Assembly (NCBI GenBank): GCA_028289725.1
Contig: JANQOH010000245.1
Span: 1-16,113, forward strand
Length of the DNA stretch: 16,113 nucleotides
Source of the DNA: Alphaproteobacteria bacterium
Lineage (GTDB): Bacteria > Pseudomonadota > Alphaproteobacteria > UBA7887
Direction of reading: 5' to 3'
The notes below the pieces were generated by a model that saw only the letters and a program-made list of their open reading frames with translations, searched no databases and was not told where the DNA came from. The first letter of the stretch is position 1; every line of letters starts with the position of its first letter. Shown piece by piece: positions 6,935 to 14,568 of this stretch. A program made the position numbers and the translations under genes.

Positions 6935-8352
6935 GGCTCGTGCCGCGCAGCTTCGCCGGCCGGCTGATCTTGCTGCTATTGCTGGCCCTGCTCGTCGCGC
7001 AAACGATCGCTTTTGCATTGTTCGCGCATGAGCGCCGCAAAGCGGTTCACCAAGTCTACCGCGAGACGGTTGTTGCACGCACCGCAAGCGTCGTACGGTT
7101 GCTGGCCGAGGCGCCGCCGCCGGCACACCGTCGCATCCTACGTGCGGCGAGTTCGCGTGCGCTTGGGTTCCGCGTCGACGCGCAGGCCGCTGCGTCCGAT
7201 ACATCGTTGGTGGGACCTGCGCGTTTCATCGCCTTTGCACTGGCACGTGGGCTCGATCTTCCAAGAGATAACGTGCGCGCTGAGTTCGGTCCTTCGTTTG
7301 GGAAAAACCGACGAGACGATGACCGCGAACGCTACGAAGATCATGAAGACGATGACGGAGACGATGACTGGGATCATCGGTTCGATCGCCATGACGGGAA
7401 GTGGACCAAGTTTCGCTGGCTGACGCTTTCCGTTGCGATGCCAAACGGGCAATGGCTCAATGTCGTCGCGCGCGCGCCGCCCGGCCCGCCACCGCTCGGT
7501 CTGCCGTTTCTCATTTCGCTCGTGCTTTCAGCCGTAGCGGTCGCGCTGGTGGCCGTCGTCGCGGCGCGCCGTTTGTCGGGTCCATTGCGCGATCTCGCGC
7601 GGGCGGCGGACCAAGCAGGGCGCGGCGAAGCGGTCGAATCTCTCTCGGAGCGGGGGCCGGACGAGATACGGCGCAGCGTGCGGGCCTTCAATCGCATGCA
7701 TGAACGTTTGAACCGCTTTGTGCGTGATCGGACCGCCATGTTGGCGGCGATATCACACGACCTGCGCACGCCGATCACAAGCCTGCGACTGCGCGCCGAG
7801 TTCGTCGAGGATCAAGACGCGCGGGCCAAGATCATCGATACGCTCGATGAAATGCAGGAAATGACCGAGGCGACGCTCGCCTTTGTTCGCGAGGATGCAT
7901 CGCCGGAAGACACGCGCTCGGTCGACATAACGGCATTGGTCGACAGTGTGGTGGCCGATCTCGCGGAGCTCGGGCACAGCGTCACATTTTCCGAGGGGCC
8001 GCGCGTCGTTCTCGCGTGTCGACCGATGGCTTTGCGACGCGCCTTGCGCAACTTGATTGAGAATGCGGCGACGCACGGCCAACGAGCCAGCGTGTCCTTA
8101 TCGGATCGGGGCCATGAAGTTCTGATCGAAATCGAAGATCAAGGCCCTGGCATTGCCGAGTCCGATCTACAACGTGTTTTCGAACCCTTTATCCGGCTCG
8201 ACCCATCGCGTAGCAAGGAAAGCGGCGGTATCGGACTGGGCCTCGCGATCGCGCGCTCAATCGTGCGCAATCACGGCGGTGACATCGAGTTGGAAAACCG
8301 GAGTGAGGGCGGTCTGCGTGTCCGCGTCCGTTTGCCGCGGGCGGGCACCTAA
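6931..8352 (+). CDS. Sensor histidine kinase with Asp-rich periplasmic domain
   Basis: Membrane kinase partner of the preceding regulator, 473 aa from the ATG that overlaps its stop (AAGG at 6917-6920 as Shine-Dalgarno). Order: TM1 (about 10-32), periplasmic domain (33-189), TM2 (190-213), HAMP (213-265), dimerisation domain with phospho-acceptor H276 in AAISHDLRTPITSLRLRAE, then the ATPase with N box around N378 (LRNLIENAATHG), G1 at D403 (DQGPGI), F box (FEPFIRLDPS) and G2 (GGIGLGLAIA, about 432-441). A periplasmic stretch (127-152) is packed with Asp, Glu, Arg and His and contains R132-E133-R-Y-E136. Such acidity suggests cation sensing, fitting the divergent EF-hand neighbour. An upstream in-frame TTG at 6889 would overlap the regulator further and is less likely. 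Confidence 0.94.
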   Translation: MRLVPRSFAGRLILLLLLALLVAQTIAFALFAHERRKAVHQVYRETVVARTASVVRLLAEAPPPAHRRILRAASSRALGFRVDAQAAASDTSLVGPARFIAFALARGLDLPRDNVRAEFGPSFGKNRRDDDRERYEDHEDDDGDDDWDHRFDRHDGKWTKFRWLTLSVAMPNGQWLNVVARAPPGPPPLGLPFLISLVLSAVAVALVAVVAARRLSGPLRDLARAADQAGRGEAVESLSERGPDEIRRSVRAFNRMHERLNRFVRDRTAMLAAISHDLRTPITSLRLRAEFVEDQDARAKIIDTLDEMQEMTEATLAFVREDASPEDTRSVDITALVDSVVADLAELGHSVTFSEGPRVVLACRPMALRRALRNLIENAATHGQRASVSLSDRGHEVLIEIEDQGPGIAESDLQRVFEPFIRLDPSRSKESGGIGLGLAIARSIVRNHGGDIELENRSEGGLRVRVRLPRAGT

Positions 8353-8361
8353 GACCGTTGG

Positions 8362-8393
8362 GCCGCCGTTACGTTACTGTGCCAGGCGGCTTT
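8362..8393 (+). terminator. Weak terminator candidate after the sensor kinase
   Basis: GCCGCC (8362-8367) can pair with GGCGGC (8385-8390), followed by TTT. It lies just after the kinase stop and overlaps the end of the convergent atpF. The 17-base loop and very short T run make it weak. It is the only terminator-like structure I see in the 21-base gap between the two stops. Confidence 0.25.
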
Positions 8394-8868
8394 CCAGCCC
8401 GTCGATGGCTTGGTCGACCAACACTTGCGAGCGCTTCTCGTCCAAAGTGTCCGCGATCACTTGGGTGGTGGCCGCGAGCGCCACATCAATGATCCGGGTT
8501 TGAATATCGGCGATCGCGCGTGCTTCGGCTTGTGTGATCTTTTCTTGCGCCGTCCGGCGCCGGCGCTCGAGCACCTCGTCAAGCTTCGTCTTGGCTTCGG
8601 CGATCTCGGTCTCGGCCATGGTTCGTGCTTGCGCGAGAATCTGCTCGGTCTCTTTCTCGGAATCGCGCTGCTGGCGTTGATAACTTGCGAGCAAGGCCTG
8701 TGCTTCCTCGCGCAGCTGTACCGCGCGGTCGAGCTCGTCTTTAATTTTCGCCGCGCGATCATCGAGCATGACGGTGACGGCCACATAGACCTTTTTGGCC
8801 ACTGCCGCGACAAATACGACAAAGGCGACCGCGACCCAAAATGCCGGATCGTGAAACAACTCACCCAT
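8374..8868 (-). CDS. atpF: F0F1 ATP synthase subunit b
   Basis: Peripheral-stalk subunit that holds F1 still against the turning c-ring. The 164 aa are typical. There is one membrane segment near the N-terminus (FWVAVAFVVFVAAVAKKVY, about 11-29), followed by a long charged amphipathic helix (DDRAAKIKDELDRAVQLREEAQALL onward) with no Gly or Pro breaks, as expected of the stalk coiled coil. It is the last gene of atpI-B-E-F'-F. Its ATG comes 2 bases after the atpF' stop, with no strong Shine-Dalgarno sequence close by, so translation is probably coupled to atpF'. It converges on the sensor kinase with a gap of only 21 bases. Confidence 0.93.
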   Translation of the reverse strand: MGELFHDPAFWVAVAFVVFVAAVAKKVYVAVTVMLDDRAAKIKDELDRAVQLREEAQALLASYQRQQRDSEKETEQILAQARTMAETEIAEAKTKLDEVLERRRRTAQEKITQAEARAIADIQTRIIDVALAATTQVIADTLDEKRSQVLVDQAIDGLESRLAQ

Positions 8869-8870
8869 GG

Positions 8871-9362
8871 CTATGCCCGTTGCTCCATTTGGCTGTCCAC
8901 GGCCCGTCCGAGCGCGTCGGCTGGCAGATCTTCACCAAGAAGTTTCGCGCCGGCGGCCTGCGCCGTCGCAATCGCGACGTCACGGACGTTCGACTCGACC
9001 TCCGCGATGGCTTTCTGGATCCGCTCTTCTTCCTTCGCGGTCTGCGCTTCAAGCTCCGCATCAAAAGCGGCGCGGCGTTTTTCCGCTTCGGCGGCGATTT
9101 TGTCGCGCGTTTCCATGGCGATGGCGTGTGCCTGCGAGCGTGCTTCGGCCATCGTCGCCTCGTAGGCTTCGAGAGCCTTGGTCGCTTCATCACGCAGGGC
9201 GCTCGCCTGTTCGAGGTCGTTCGAAAGGCGGAGCTGGCGCTGCTCAAGCACGTCCGCGATGCGTGGCAACGCGATCCGTGACATCAACACGTAAAGCGTG
9301 ATGAAGGTGATCGCCAACCAGATAAGTTGCGGCGCGTAGTCCGCGAACTCCATTTGCGGCAT
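8871..9362 (-). CDS. atpF': F0F1 ATP synthase subunit b'
   Basis: Second, diverged peripheral-stalk subunit, which pairs with b as a heterodimer in alphaproteobacteria, cyanobacteria and plastids. The 163 aa begin with MPQMEFADYAPQLIWLAITF; the membrane segment is at about 10-30. The b'-type stretch ALPRIADVLEQRQLRLSNDLEQA follows, then a long helix rich in Ala, Glu and Arg. AGGAG lies seven bases before the ATG. A second in-frame ATG at codon 4 is a possible start. Some genomes call this gene atpG or atpX; the assignment as b' instead of b rests on its order directly behind the c-subunit gene and on its N-terminal sequence. Confidence 0.93.
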   Translation of the reverse strand: MPQMEFADYAPQLIWLAITFITLYVLMSRIALPRIADVLEQRQLRLSNDLEQASALRDEATKALEAYEATMAEARSQAHAIAMETRDKIAAEAEKRRAAFDAELEAQTAKEEERIQKAIAEVESNVRDVAIATAQAAGAKLLGEDLPADALGRAVDSQMEQRA

Positions 9363-9410
9363 GACCGTCTCCTTGGCGGAATCGGTTTTGCTTGATCCGA
9401 GCGGTCGCGA

Positions 9411-9635
9411 CTAGCCGAACAGAATCAAGAACGCCATGACGAGGGCGAACAGTGCCACAGCTTCGGTCAACGCAAAGCCGAGCAACACGTTACCGAACAT
9501 CTTCGGTGCGGCCGCGGGATTGCGCAGACCGCCGGAGACGTACTGGCCAAAGATGGTGCCGATGCCGACGCCGGAACCCGCCACGCCGATGGTGGCCAGG
9601 CCAGCTCCGATGAGTTTGGCAGCTTCGATGTCCAC
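9411..9635 (-). CDS. atpE: F0F1 ATP synthase subunit c
   Basis: Proteolipid that forms the turning ring. It has 74 aa and two hydrophobic hairpin helices. Helix 1 has the glycine-rich GVAGSGVGIG, the loop has the conserved R38-N39-P40, and helix 2 carries the ion-binding carboxylate E58 in LLGFALTEAVALFALVM. The residue after E58 is Ala, not the Ser found in well-known sodium-binding rings, so a proton ring is expected. The start is GTG, with AAGGA nine bases upstream. It sits between atpB (53 bases upstream) and atpF' (48 bases downstream), gaps large enough to allow separate ribosome loading, as fits its high copy number. Confidence 0.96.
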   Translation of the reverse strand: MDIEAAKLIGAGLATIGVAGSGVGIGTIFGQYVSGGLRNPAAAPKMFGNVLLGFALTEAVALFALVMAFLILFG

Positions 9636-9688
9636 TTTACTAAATCCTTTGTCTAGTGGTGCAAGAGGTTGGTCCGACCCGTGTCAGA

Positions 9689-10423
9689 TCAATGATGCAA
9701 GTGAATTGAATCATTGAGGTAGAGGCAGGTCAGGACCGCGAAAACGTAAGCCTGGAGAAACGCGATCATGGTTTCCAGCGCGTACAACAGAATTAGAAAC
9801 ACGAACGGCGCGATACCGAACAGGCCAAGCGCGACGACAAAGCCGGCGAACACCTTAATGATCGTGTGGCCGGCCATCATGTTTGCCGCAAGACGCACGG
9901 ACAAACTGATTGGCCGTGACAAATAGGAAATGATCTCGATCGGCACCAGCAACGGGGCGAGCGCGATTGGAACGCCTTCCGGCAGGAACAGCGAGAAAAA
10001 CTTCGCACCGTGCCGAACGAGGCCCAGAATGGTCACGCCGATAAAGATGAAGGCCGCGAAAGCAAAGGTGACGACGATGTGGCTGGTCACCGTGAAACTG
10101 TACGGAATCAGGCCAAGCAGATTGCAAAACAGGATGAACATGAACAGCGTGAACACAAAGGGGAAGTATTTGCGCCCTTCCAGCCCAACGCCGTCACGCA
10201 CGGTTTTGGCTATGAGCTCGTAACTGAGCTCCGCTATCGATTGCCATCGTGTCGGCACCATGGCGTTGCCGCGCATGCTCAGCGTCAGGAACAAGGTCAC
10301 CAGGACCACGACGATCACCATCATGGCCGCCGAGTTGGTGAAAGACGCGTCAACCCCGCCAATGTTGATCTCGACGAGGCGCTTGATCGCGAATTGTTCC
10401 AGAGGGCTTTCACCGGCGGCCAT
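9689..10423 (-). CDS. atpB: F0F1 ATP synthase subunit a
   Basis: Membrane subunit that forms the two proton half-channels against the c-ring. The 244 aa are a normal alphaproteobacterial length, with five to six hydrophobic helices. The essential arginine is R177 in PISLSVRLAANMMAGH. Other conserved parts are FVFTLFMFILFCNLLGLIPYSFT, PIEIISYLSRP and, near the end, ETMIAFLQAYVFAVLTCLYLNDSIH. The ATG has a GGAAG-type Shine-Dalgarno sequence about seven bases upstream. It lies 27 bases after atpI and 53 bases before atpE in one operon. Confidence 0.97.
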   Translation of the reverse strand: MAAGESPLEQFAIKRLVEINIGGVDASFTNSAAMMVIVVVLVTLFLTLSMRGNAMVPTRWQSIAELSYELIAKTVRDGVGLEGRKYFPFVFTLFMFILFCNLLGLIPYSFTVTSHIVVTFAFAAFIFIGVTILGLVRHGAKFFSLFLPEGVPIALAPLLVPIEIISYLSRPISLSVRLAANMMAGHTIIKVFAGFVVALGLFGIAPFVFLILLYALETMIAFLQAYVFAVLTCLYLNDSIHLHH

Positions 10424-10450
10424 TCGGTCTTCCTTATCGCGTACCGCGGC

Positions 10451-10777
10451 TTAGGCGCCGCTTGACTTGTCTTCGTTGTCGACAGCGTCCTGCAAGCGCT
10501 TCGCTGCCCGATAGGCGTTCAACAATCCGGCGGCCAAGCCCAAGACCAAGAAAAGCAACAAGAGCCAAGGCTTGGTTCCCAGCCAAGAGTCCAAGTTCCA
10601 GCCAATGACGGCGCCAACGACAAGCGCGGCTGCCATTTCGGTCGACAAGCGAAGTGCCTGTCCGATTGGTCCGGAACGGGTCGGCGGTTTAGCGTGTTCC
10701 TGTGCGCTGCGGGCCTTTCTCAGCCGTTCGTCCAGGTCCTCCAGGGACGGAGGTGGTTTGTCTGCGGTCACTGGCAC
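10451..10777 (-). CDS. atpI: ATP synthase assembly protein AtpI
   Basis: Small membrane protein of 108 aa at the head of the F0 operon. Family members help c-ring assembly and possibly Mg2+ handling and are not part of the final enzyme. It has a charged cytoplasmic N-terminus (SLEDLDERLRKARSAQEHAK), then two membrane segments at about 46-66 (STEMAAALVVGAVIGWNLDSW) and 70-90 (PWLLLLFLVLGLAAGLLNAY), and a charged tail. The GTG start has AGGA six bases upstream; a second in-frame GTG lies two codons later. A near-consensus promoter is 46 bases upstream. The sequence is variable in this family, so the call leans on size, topology and position before atpB. Confidence 0.88.
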   Translation of the reverse strand: MPVTADKPPPSLEDLDERLRKARSAQEHAKPPTRSGPIGQALRLSTEMAAALVVGAVIGWNLDSWLGTKPWLLLLFLVLGLAAGLLNAYRAAKRLQDAVDNEDKSSGA

Positions 10778-10822
10778 CCTCGATCCTGCTGAAGCGCAAG
10801 AGGGCGGCGCGAAAGCGCGTGA

Positions 10823-10851
10823 AACATAGAAGCAGACCTTTAGCCTGTCAA
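10823..10851 (-). promoter_or_regulatory. Near-consensus promoter of the atpIBEF'F operon
   Basis: Read on the minus strand, a perfect -35 box TTGACA (10846-10851) is followed by a 17-base spacer and the -10 box TATGTT (10823-10828). It lies in the 140-base gap between the smc stop and the atpI start, pointing at atpI. This fits housekeeping sigma-70 expression and means the F0 operon does not depend on readthrough from smc. Confidence 0.75.
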
Positions 10852-10917
10852 GAAGCCGGAAACCGTGTGTTATCTATTGAAATTAAAGGGAAAAAAGTCG
10901 CGGACCGATCGAGCTAA

Positions 10918-13900
10918 TTACTCCGCCGCCTGCAAATGTCCCGCACCGGCGATATCGACCGAAACAAGCTGCGACACGCCGCGTTCGCCCATGGTCACGC
11001 CGTACAGACGATCCATGCGCGCCATCGTCAAACGATGATGGGTGATGATCAAAAAGCGCGTCTGAGAACTGGCGGCGATTTCGTCGAGCAAAGCACAAAA
11101 GCGGTCGACATTGTGGTCGTCGAGCGGCGCGTCCACCTCGTCGAGCACACAAATCGGTGCCGGTTTGGTCAGGAACACGGCAAACAAAAGTGCCAGGGCC
11201 GCCAGCGCTTTCTCGCCGCCCGAGAGCAGCGACAGGTTTTGCAAGCGCTTGCCGGGCGGGCTCGCCATCACCTCCAGGCCCGCTTCCAACGGATCGTCGC
11301 TGCCCGTGAGGTCCAAATGCGCCCGGCCGCCGCCGAACAAACGCTCAAACAAGGTTTGAAAATGTTTGTTCACCTCGTCAAAGGCCGCGAGAAGTCGCTG
11401 ACGCCCTTCGCGATTGAGCGACGCAATACCGCCGCGCAGCTTCGCGATGGCCGACAGCAGGTCTTCGCGTTCGGCGCCCATGGTGTCGATTTGCTCGGCC
11501 AGTTCCGTTGCCTCGATCTCGGCGCGCAAATTGACCGTGCCCATATTTTCGCGTTCGCGGTGAAGGCGTTCGACTTGCCGCTCGAGCCGGTCAATGTCGT
11601 CCAAATTCGAAGCGTCGCTGATTTCCGCGATCGGCAAGGTTTCTTGGGGTGCGCAGTCGAAACTTTCCCGAATACGCTCTGCCTCGACATCGCGTAGTGA
11701 CATCGCCTGATCGCGTCGGCCTTCAGCGCGCACCTTATCTTCCCGCGCCGCCGCCAAACCGTCATTCGCCGACTTCAGTAGGCGGTCGGCCTCAGCCAGA
11801 CGAGCTTCTGCGTCCGCTAAGGCACTCGCCGCTTCGCGGCGGGTGTCGCCAGATGTTGCAAGCTGCTGATCGAGCGCCGCCTTGCGTTCGCGCATGCTTG
11901 ACGGCAAATCGCGCAGTTCCTCGAGTTTGCCGGCAACGGCCTCGCGGCGCGTGTTCAGGGCTGCGATCTGCTCATCGGCATCATCGACCCGCCGTCGCCA
12001 GGAGGTGATTTCGTGATCCAGCGATTCAAGCCGCGCCGTTCGCGCCTCGTTGGTCCGTACGAGACCGTCATGGGTACGGAAACGCTCATCGAGATCATGC
12101 CGGCGGGCCGCAAGATCTTGCTTCAGGTTGTCTAGTGGCGCACGCGCTTCCTCGGGCGCCGGCAATTGCCGAATCGCGTCGTCGGTTTCCGCCATTGCGC
12201 GCCGACATTCGGATTGATCATGCGTCAGACGTTCCGTCGCGTCGTCCAACGCCGCGACGCGTGACCGGTCCTCTGAAACCGCTTCGATGGCCGCCGTTCG
12301 GGCCTCGCGCGCCTGCGCAAGCGAATCGTCCGCTTCGCGAGCGTTGGTGCCTGCAATCGATTCCGCTTCGCGCGCGGATTTGTACGTTTGCTCGGCCTGT
12401 TCGCGTCGACTCTCGGCGTCTGCCACTTTGGTCCGGGCCGCCGCCAAATCGTCGTCCAAGGTGTCGGTCTCGGCGTTCAGTTCTTCCAGACGTTGGCGTT
12501 GACGCAATCGAGCGGCCGCACCGGCAACAGCGTCTGCAGCAGCGGCAAAACCGTCCCACCGCCACAAGTCGCCTTCGCGGCTCACCAATCGTTGGCCCTG
12601 GGCAAGTTCACCCTGCAGGCGCGGGCCTTCGGATTGATCCACCAGGCCAACCTGACGCAGCCGGCGCCCAAGCGCCGACGGAGCGGATACCAGATCGGAC
12701 AAGGCTTGCGCGCCCGTGGGCAGCGCTGGCGCGTCATCAAGCGCGGTGAGTTCGCGCCAATGCGACGGCGACGTGACATCGGTACCCACCAATAGGTCGT
12801 CGCCGAGCGCGGCCGCCACCGCGAGCCCGTACTCCGATGGGACTCCAATCTCGTCAATAATGGGACCGGAGGTCTCGTTCTGATCCTTCGAGAGAACCGC
12901 CGCCAACGCGCGTGCTTCCGCCGCGACGCGTTCGTGCGCCACTTCGGCCTCGCGCAGGCTTTCGCGCTCGGCGCGCTCGGCCTCGCTCGCCTCGCCACGC
13001 GCCGTCTCAGCGCTGAGCGTTCCGGCAGCGACGGCCTCCAAGGCGCTTTTTGCCTGTTGGGCCTGTTCGGCTGCCGTGGCGGCTGCCGTTTCGGCCGCCG
13101 TCAGGGCCGAGGATTCTTCGATCTGCGCTGTCGCCGCGTCCTTTTCCTCGGCGACATCGCGAAGCCGATCGCCCAACGTTTCGAGACGGTGTTCCAACTC
13201 GGTCTTTTGGCGCTGGAGGCTAATACGACGGGCTTCGTCCGCCGCCGCTTTTTCCGTGTGCTCCGCCAAGACGCGTTCGGCGGCGTCGGTGGCTTGGCGC
13301 GCTTCGTCCAAAGCGCTTGCCGCGGCCGCGAGTTCCGCGCCTTGCGCGGCGCGCTCCTCCGTTAGACGTTCGGCTTCGGCGGTCAGGCGCGCAAGCGTCT
13401 GCTGCGCTTCCGCGCGGCGTTCCGTCTCGCGCCCGATATCGGAGCCAATTTCGATTTGCTGTGCTTGGGCCGCCGCTTGCGCTTCGGTTAGGCGATTTTC
13501 CTCGGCCTCCAAGGTATCCCGCGCGACCTCTAGGCGATGGAGTGCCGCCGCTGCTTCCGCTTCGGTTTTTCGAAGTTCCGGCAAGTGTGCCGCGGCGCCG
13601 GTTTGCGCCGCCGAGGCTTGCGCCGCGACACGCGCCGCCTCACCGGCGTGCCGTTCCGCGACGTCCAGCGCCCCGCGCGCTTCGTTATAGGCTTGTTCGG
13701 CTTCCGACCAACGGCGGTAATGCAACGCGGCTTCGGCTTTACGGATTCGCCCGCTCAACGACCGGTACCGGGCGGCTTGTCGCGCTTGGCGCTTTAGCGC
13801 CTGCATCTGCGTTTCCAGCGTCGCGATGACGTCTTCCAACCGGTCCAGATTGGTCTCCGCCGCGCGCAGACGCAATTCGGCTTCGTGACGTCGCGAATGC

Positions 13901-14418
13901 AAGCCTGTGATGCCCGCAGCCTCTTCCAATAGGTGCCGGCGTTCCGTTGGCTTGGCACCGATTAAGGCACCGATTTGACCCTGGCTAACCAACGCAGTGG
14001 ATCGGGCGCCGCTGGCGGCGTCGGCAAACAGAAGTTGCACGTCGCGCGCGCGGACCTCGCGACCATTGACGCGATAGTTCGATCCCGACGCACGCTCGAT
14101 CCGGCGCGAAACCTCAAGCTCCGTATGTTCGTTGAAGGCGGCGGGCGCGCTTCGGCTGCTGTTGTCGAGGCCCAAAGCCACTTCGGCGACATTGCGCGCC
14201 GGTCGATGCGCGGTCCCGGCGAAAATGACATCGTCCATTTCGCCGCCGCGCATTTTCTTGGCTGAAGTCTCGCCCATCACCCAACGAAGGGCTTCGACAA
14301 GGTTCGATTTGCCGCAGCCGTTGGGGCCGACGATTCCAGTTAAACCGGTCTCGATGACGAGTTCGGTCGGATCGACAAATGATTTAAAGCCGGAAAGCTT
14401 CAGGCGAGTGAATTGCAA
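10918..14418 (-). CDS. smc: Chromosome segregation protein SMC
   Basis: Structural-maintenance-of-chromosomes ATPase, which with ScpA and ScpB (not here) loops and compacts the chromosome. It has 1166 aa, usual for the family. Order: N-terminal head with MQFTRLKLSGFKSFVDPTEL, Walker A GPNGCGKS (31-38, K37) and Q-loop VSQGQIGALIG; coiled coil (about 170-510); hinge (about 515-625, with EYGLAVAAALGDDLLVGTDV and LVSREGDLWRWDGF); second coiled coil (about 630-1000); C-terminal head with signature LSGGEKALAALALLF (about 1065-1079) and Walker B ICVLDEVDAPLDDHN (D1093, E1094). All ATPase parts look intact. The start is TTG with only a weak GAG upstream; it is preferred because family members begin almost exactly here. 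It has its own promoter and is upstream of atpI. Confidence 0.97.
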   Translation of the reverse strand: MQFTRLKLSGFKSFVDPTELVIETGLTGIVGPNGCGKSNLVEALRWVMGETSAKKMRGGEMDDVIFAGTAHRPARNVAEVALGLDNSSRSAPAAFNEHTELEVSRRIERASGSNYRVNGREVRARDVQLLFADAASGARSTALVSQGQIGALIGAKPTERRHLLEEAAGITGLHSRRHEAELRLRAAETNLDRLEDVIATLETQMQALKRQARQAARYRSLSGRIRKAEAALHYRRWSEAEQAYNEARGALDVAERHAGEAARVAAQASAAQTGAAAHLPELRKTEAEAAAALHRLEVARDTLEAEENRLTEAQAAAQAQQIEIGSDIGRETERRAEAQQTLARLTAEAERLTEERAAQGAELAAAASALDEARQATDAAERVLAEHTEKAAADEARRISLQRQKTELEHRLETLGDRLRDVAEEKDAATAQIEESSALTAAETAAATAAEQAQQAKSALEAVAAGTLSAETARGEASEAERAERESLREAEVAHERVAAEARALAAVLSKDQNETSGPIIDEIGVPSEYGLAVAAALGDDLLVGTDVTSPSHWRELTALDDAPALPTGAQALSDLVSAPSALGRRLRQVGLVDQSEGPRLQGELAQGQRLVSREGDLWRWDGFAAAADAVAGAAARLRQRQRLEELNAETDTLDDDLAAARTKVADAESRREQAEQTYKSAREAESIAGTNAREADDSLAQAREARTAAIEAVSEDRSRVAALDDATERLTHDQSECRRAMAETDDAIRQLPAPEEARAPLDNLKQDLAARRHDLDERFRTHDGLVRTNEARTARLESLDHEITSWRRRVDDADEQIAALNTRREAVAGKLEELRDLPSSMRERKAALDQQLATSGDTRREAASALADAEARLAEADRLLKSANDGLAAAREDKVRAEGRRDQAMSLRDVEAERIRESFDCAPQETLPIAEISDASNLDDIDRLERQVERLHRERENMGTVNLRAEIEATELAEQIDTMGAEREDLLSAIAKLRGGIASLNREGRQRLLAAFDEVNKHFQTLFERLFGGGRAHLDLTGSDDPLEAGLEVMASPPGKRLQNLSLLSGGEKALAALALLFAVFLTKPAPICVLDEVDAPLDDHNVDRFCALLDEIAASSQTRFLIITHHRLTMARMDRLYGVTMGERGVSQLVSVDIAGAGHLQAAE

Positions 14419-14465
14419 CGCGTTCGCTCGGTCGGTGGCGGAACGGCCAGGCCGCTGATTCGCAA

Positions 14466-14494
14466 AGTATAGGGGGGCGTTGCGATCGCGACAA
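14466..14494 (-). promoter_or_regulatory. Likely smc promoter
   Basis: On the minus strand, TTGTCG (14489-14494) and TATACT (14466-14471) are separated by exactly 17 bases, with the -10 box 47 bases before the smc TTG start. The -10 matches the consensus at five of six positions and the -35 at four. The spacer contains a C-run and the palindrome GCGATCGC overlaps its upstream end. It lies in the 150-base gap between the dsbA-like gene and smc, in which I see no other gene. Confidence 0.6.
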
Positions 14495-14568
14495 CAAGGG
14501 AGAGTAGCCTATGCCGATAATTAGGCGATCAAGTATCTACAATCCCACACCGACCAATTCAGCGAACG

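Noticed and set aside
8410..9301. Several plus-strand open frames over atpF and atpF'
   Set aside because: They overlap two genes with clear stalk-subunit features and have no family signature or ribosome binding site.
10878..10917. T-rich stretch after the smc stop as an intrinsic terminator
   Set aside because: On the minus strand a run of six T's follows, but only 3-bp stems (such as GTC-CGC-GAC) precede it, too weak to call.
14505..14526. GCCTA/TAGGC inverted repeat between the dsbA-like gene and smc as a terminator
   Set aside because: The stem is only 5 bp with a 10-base loop and no T run on either strand.
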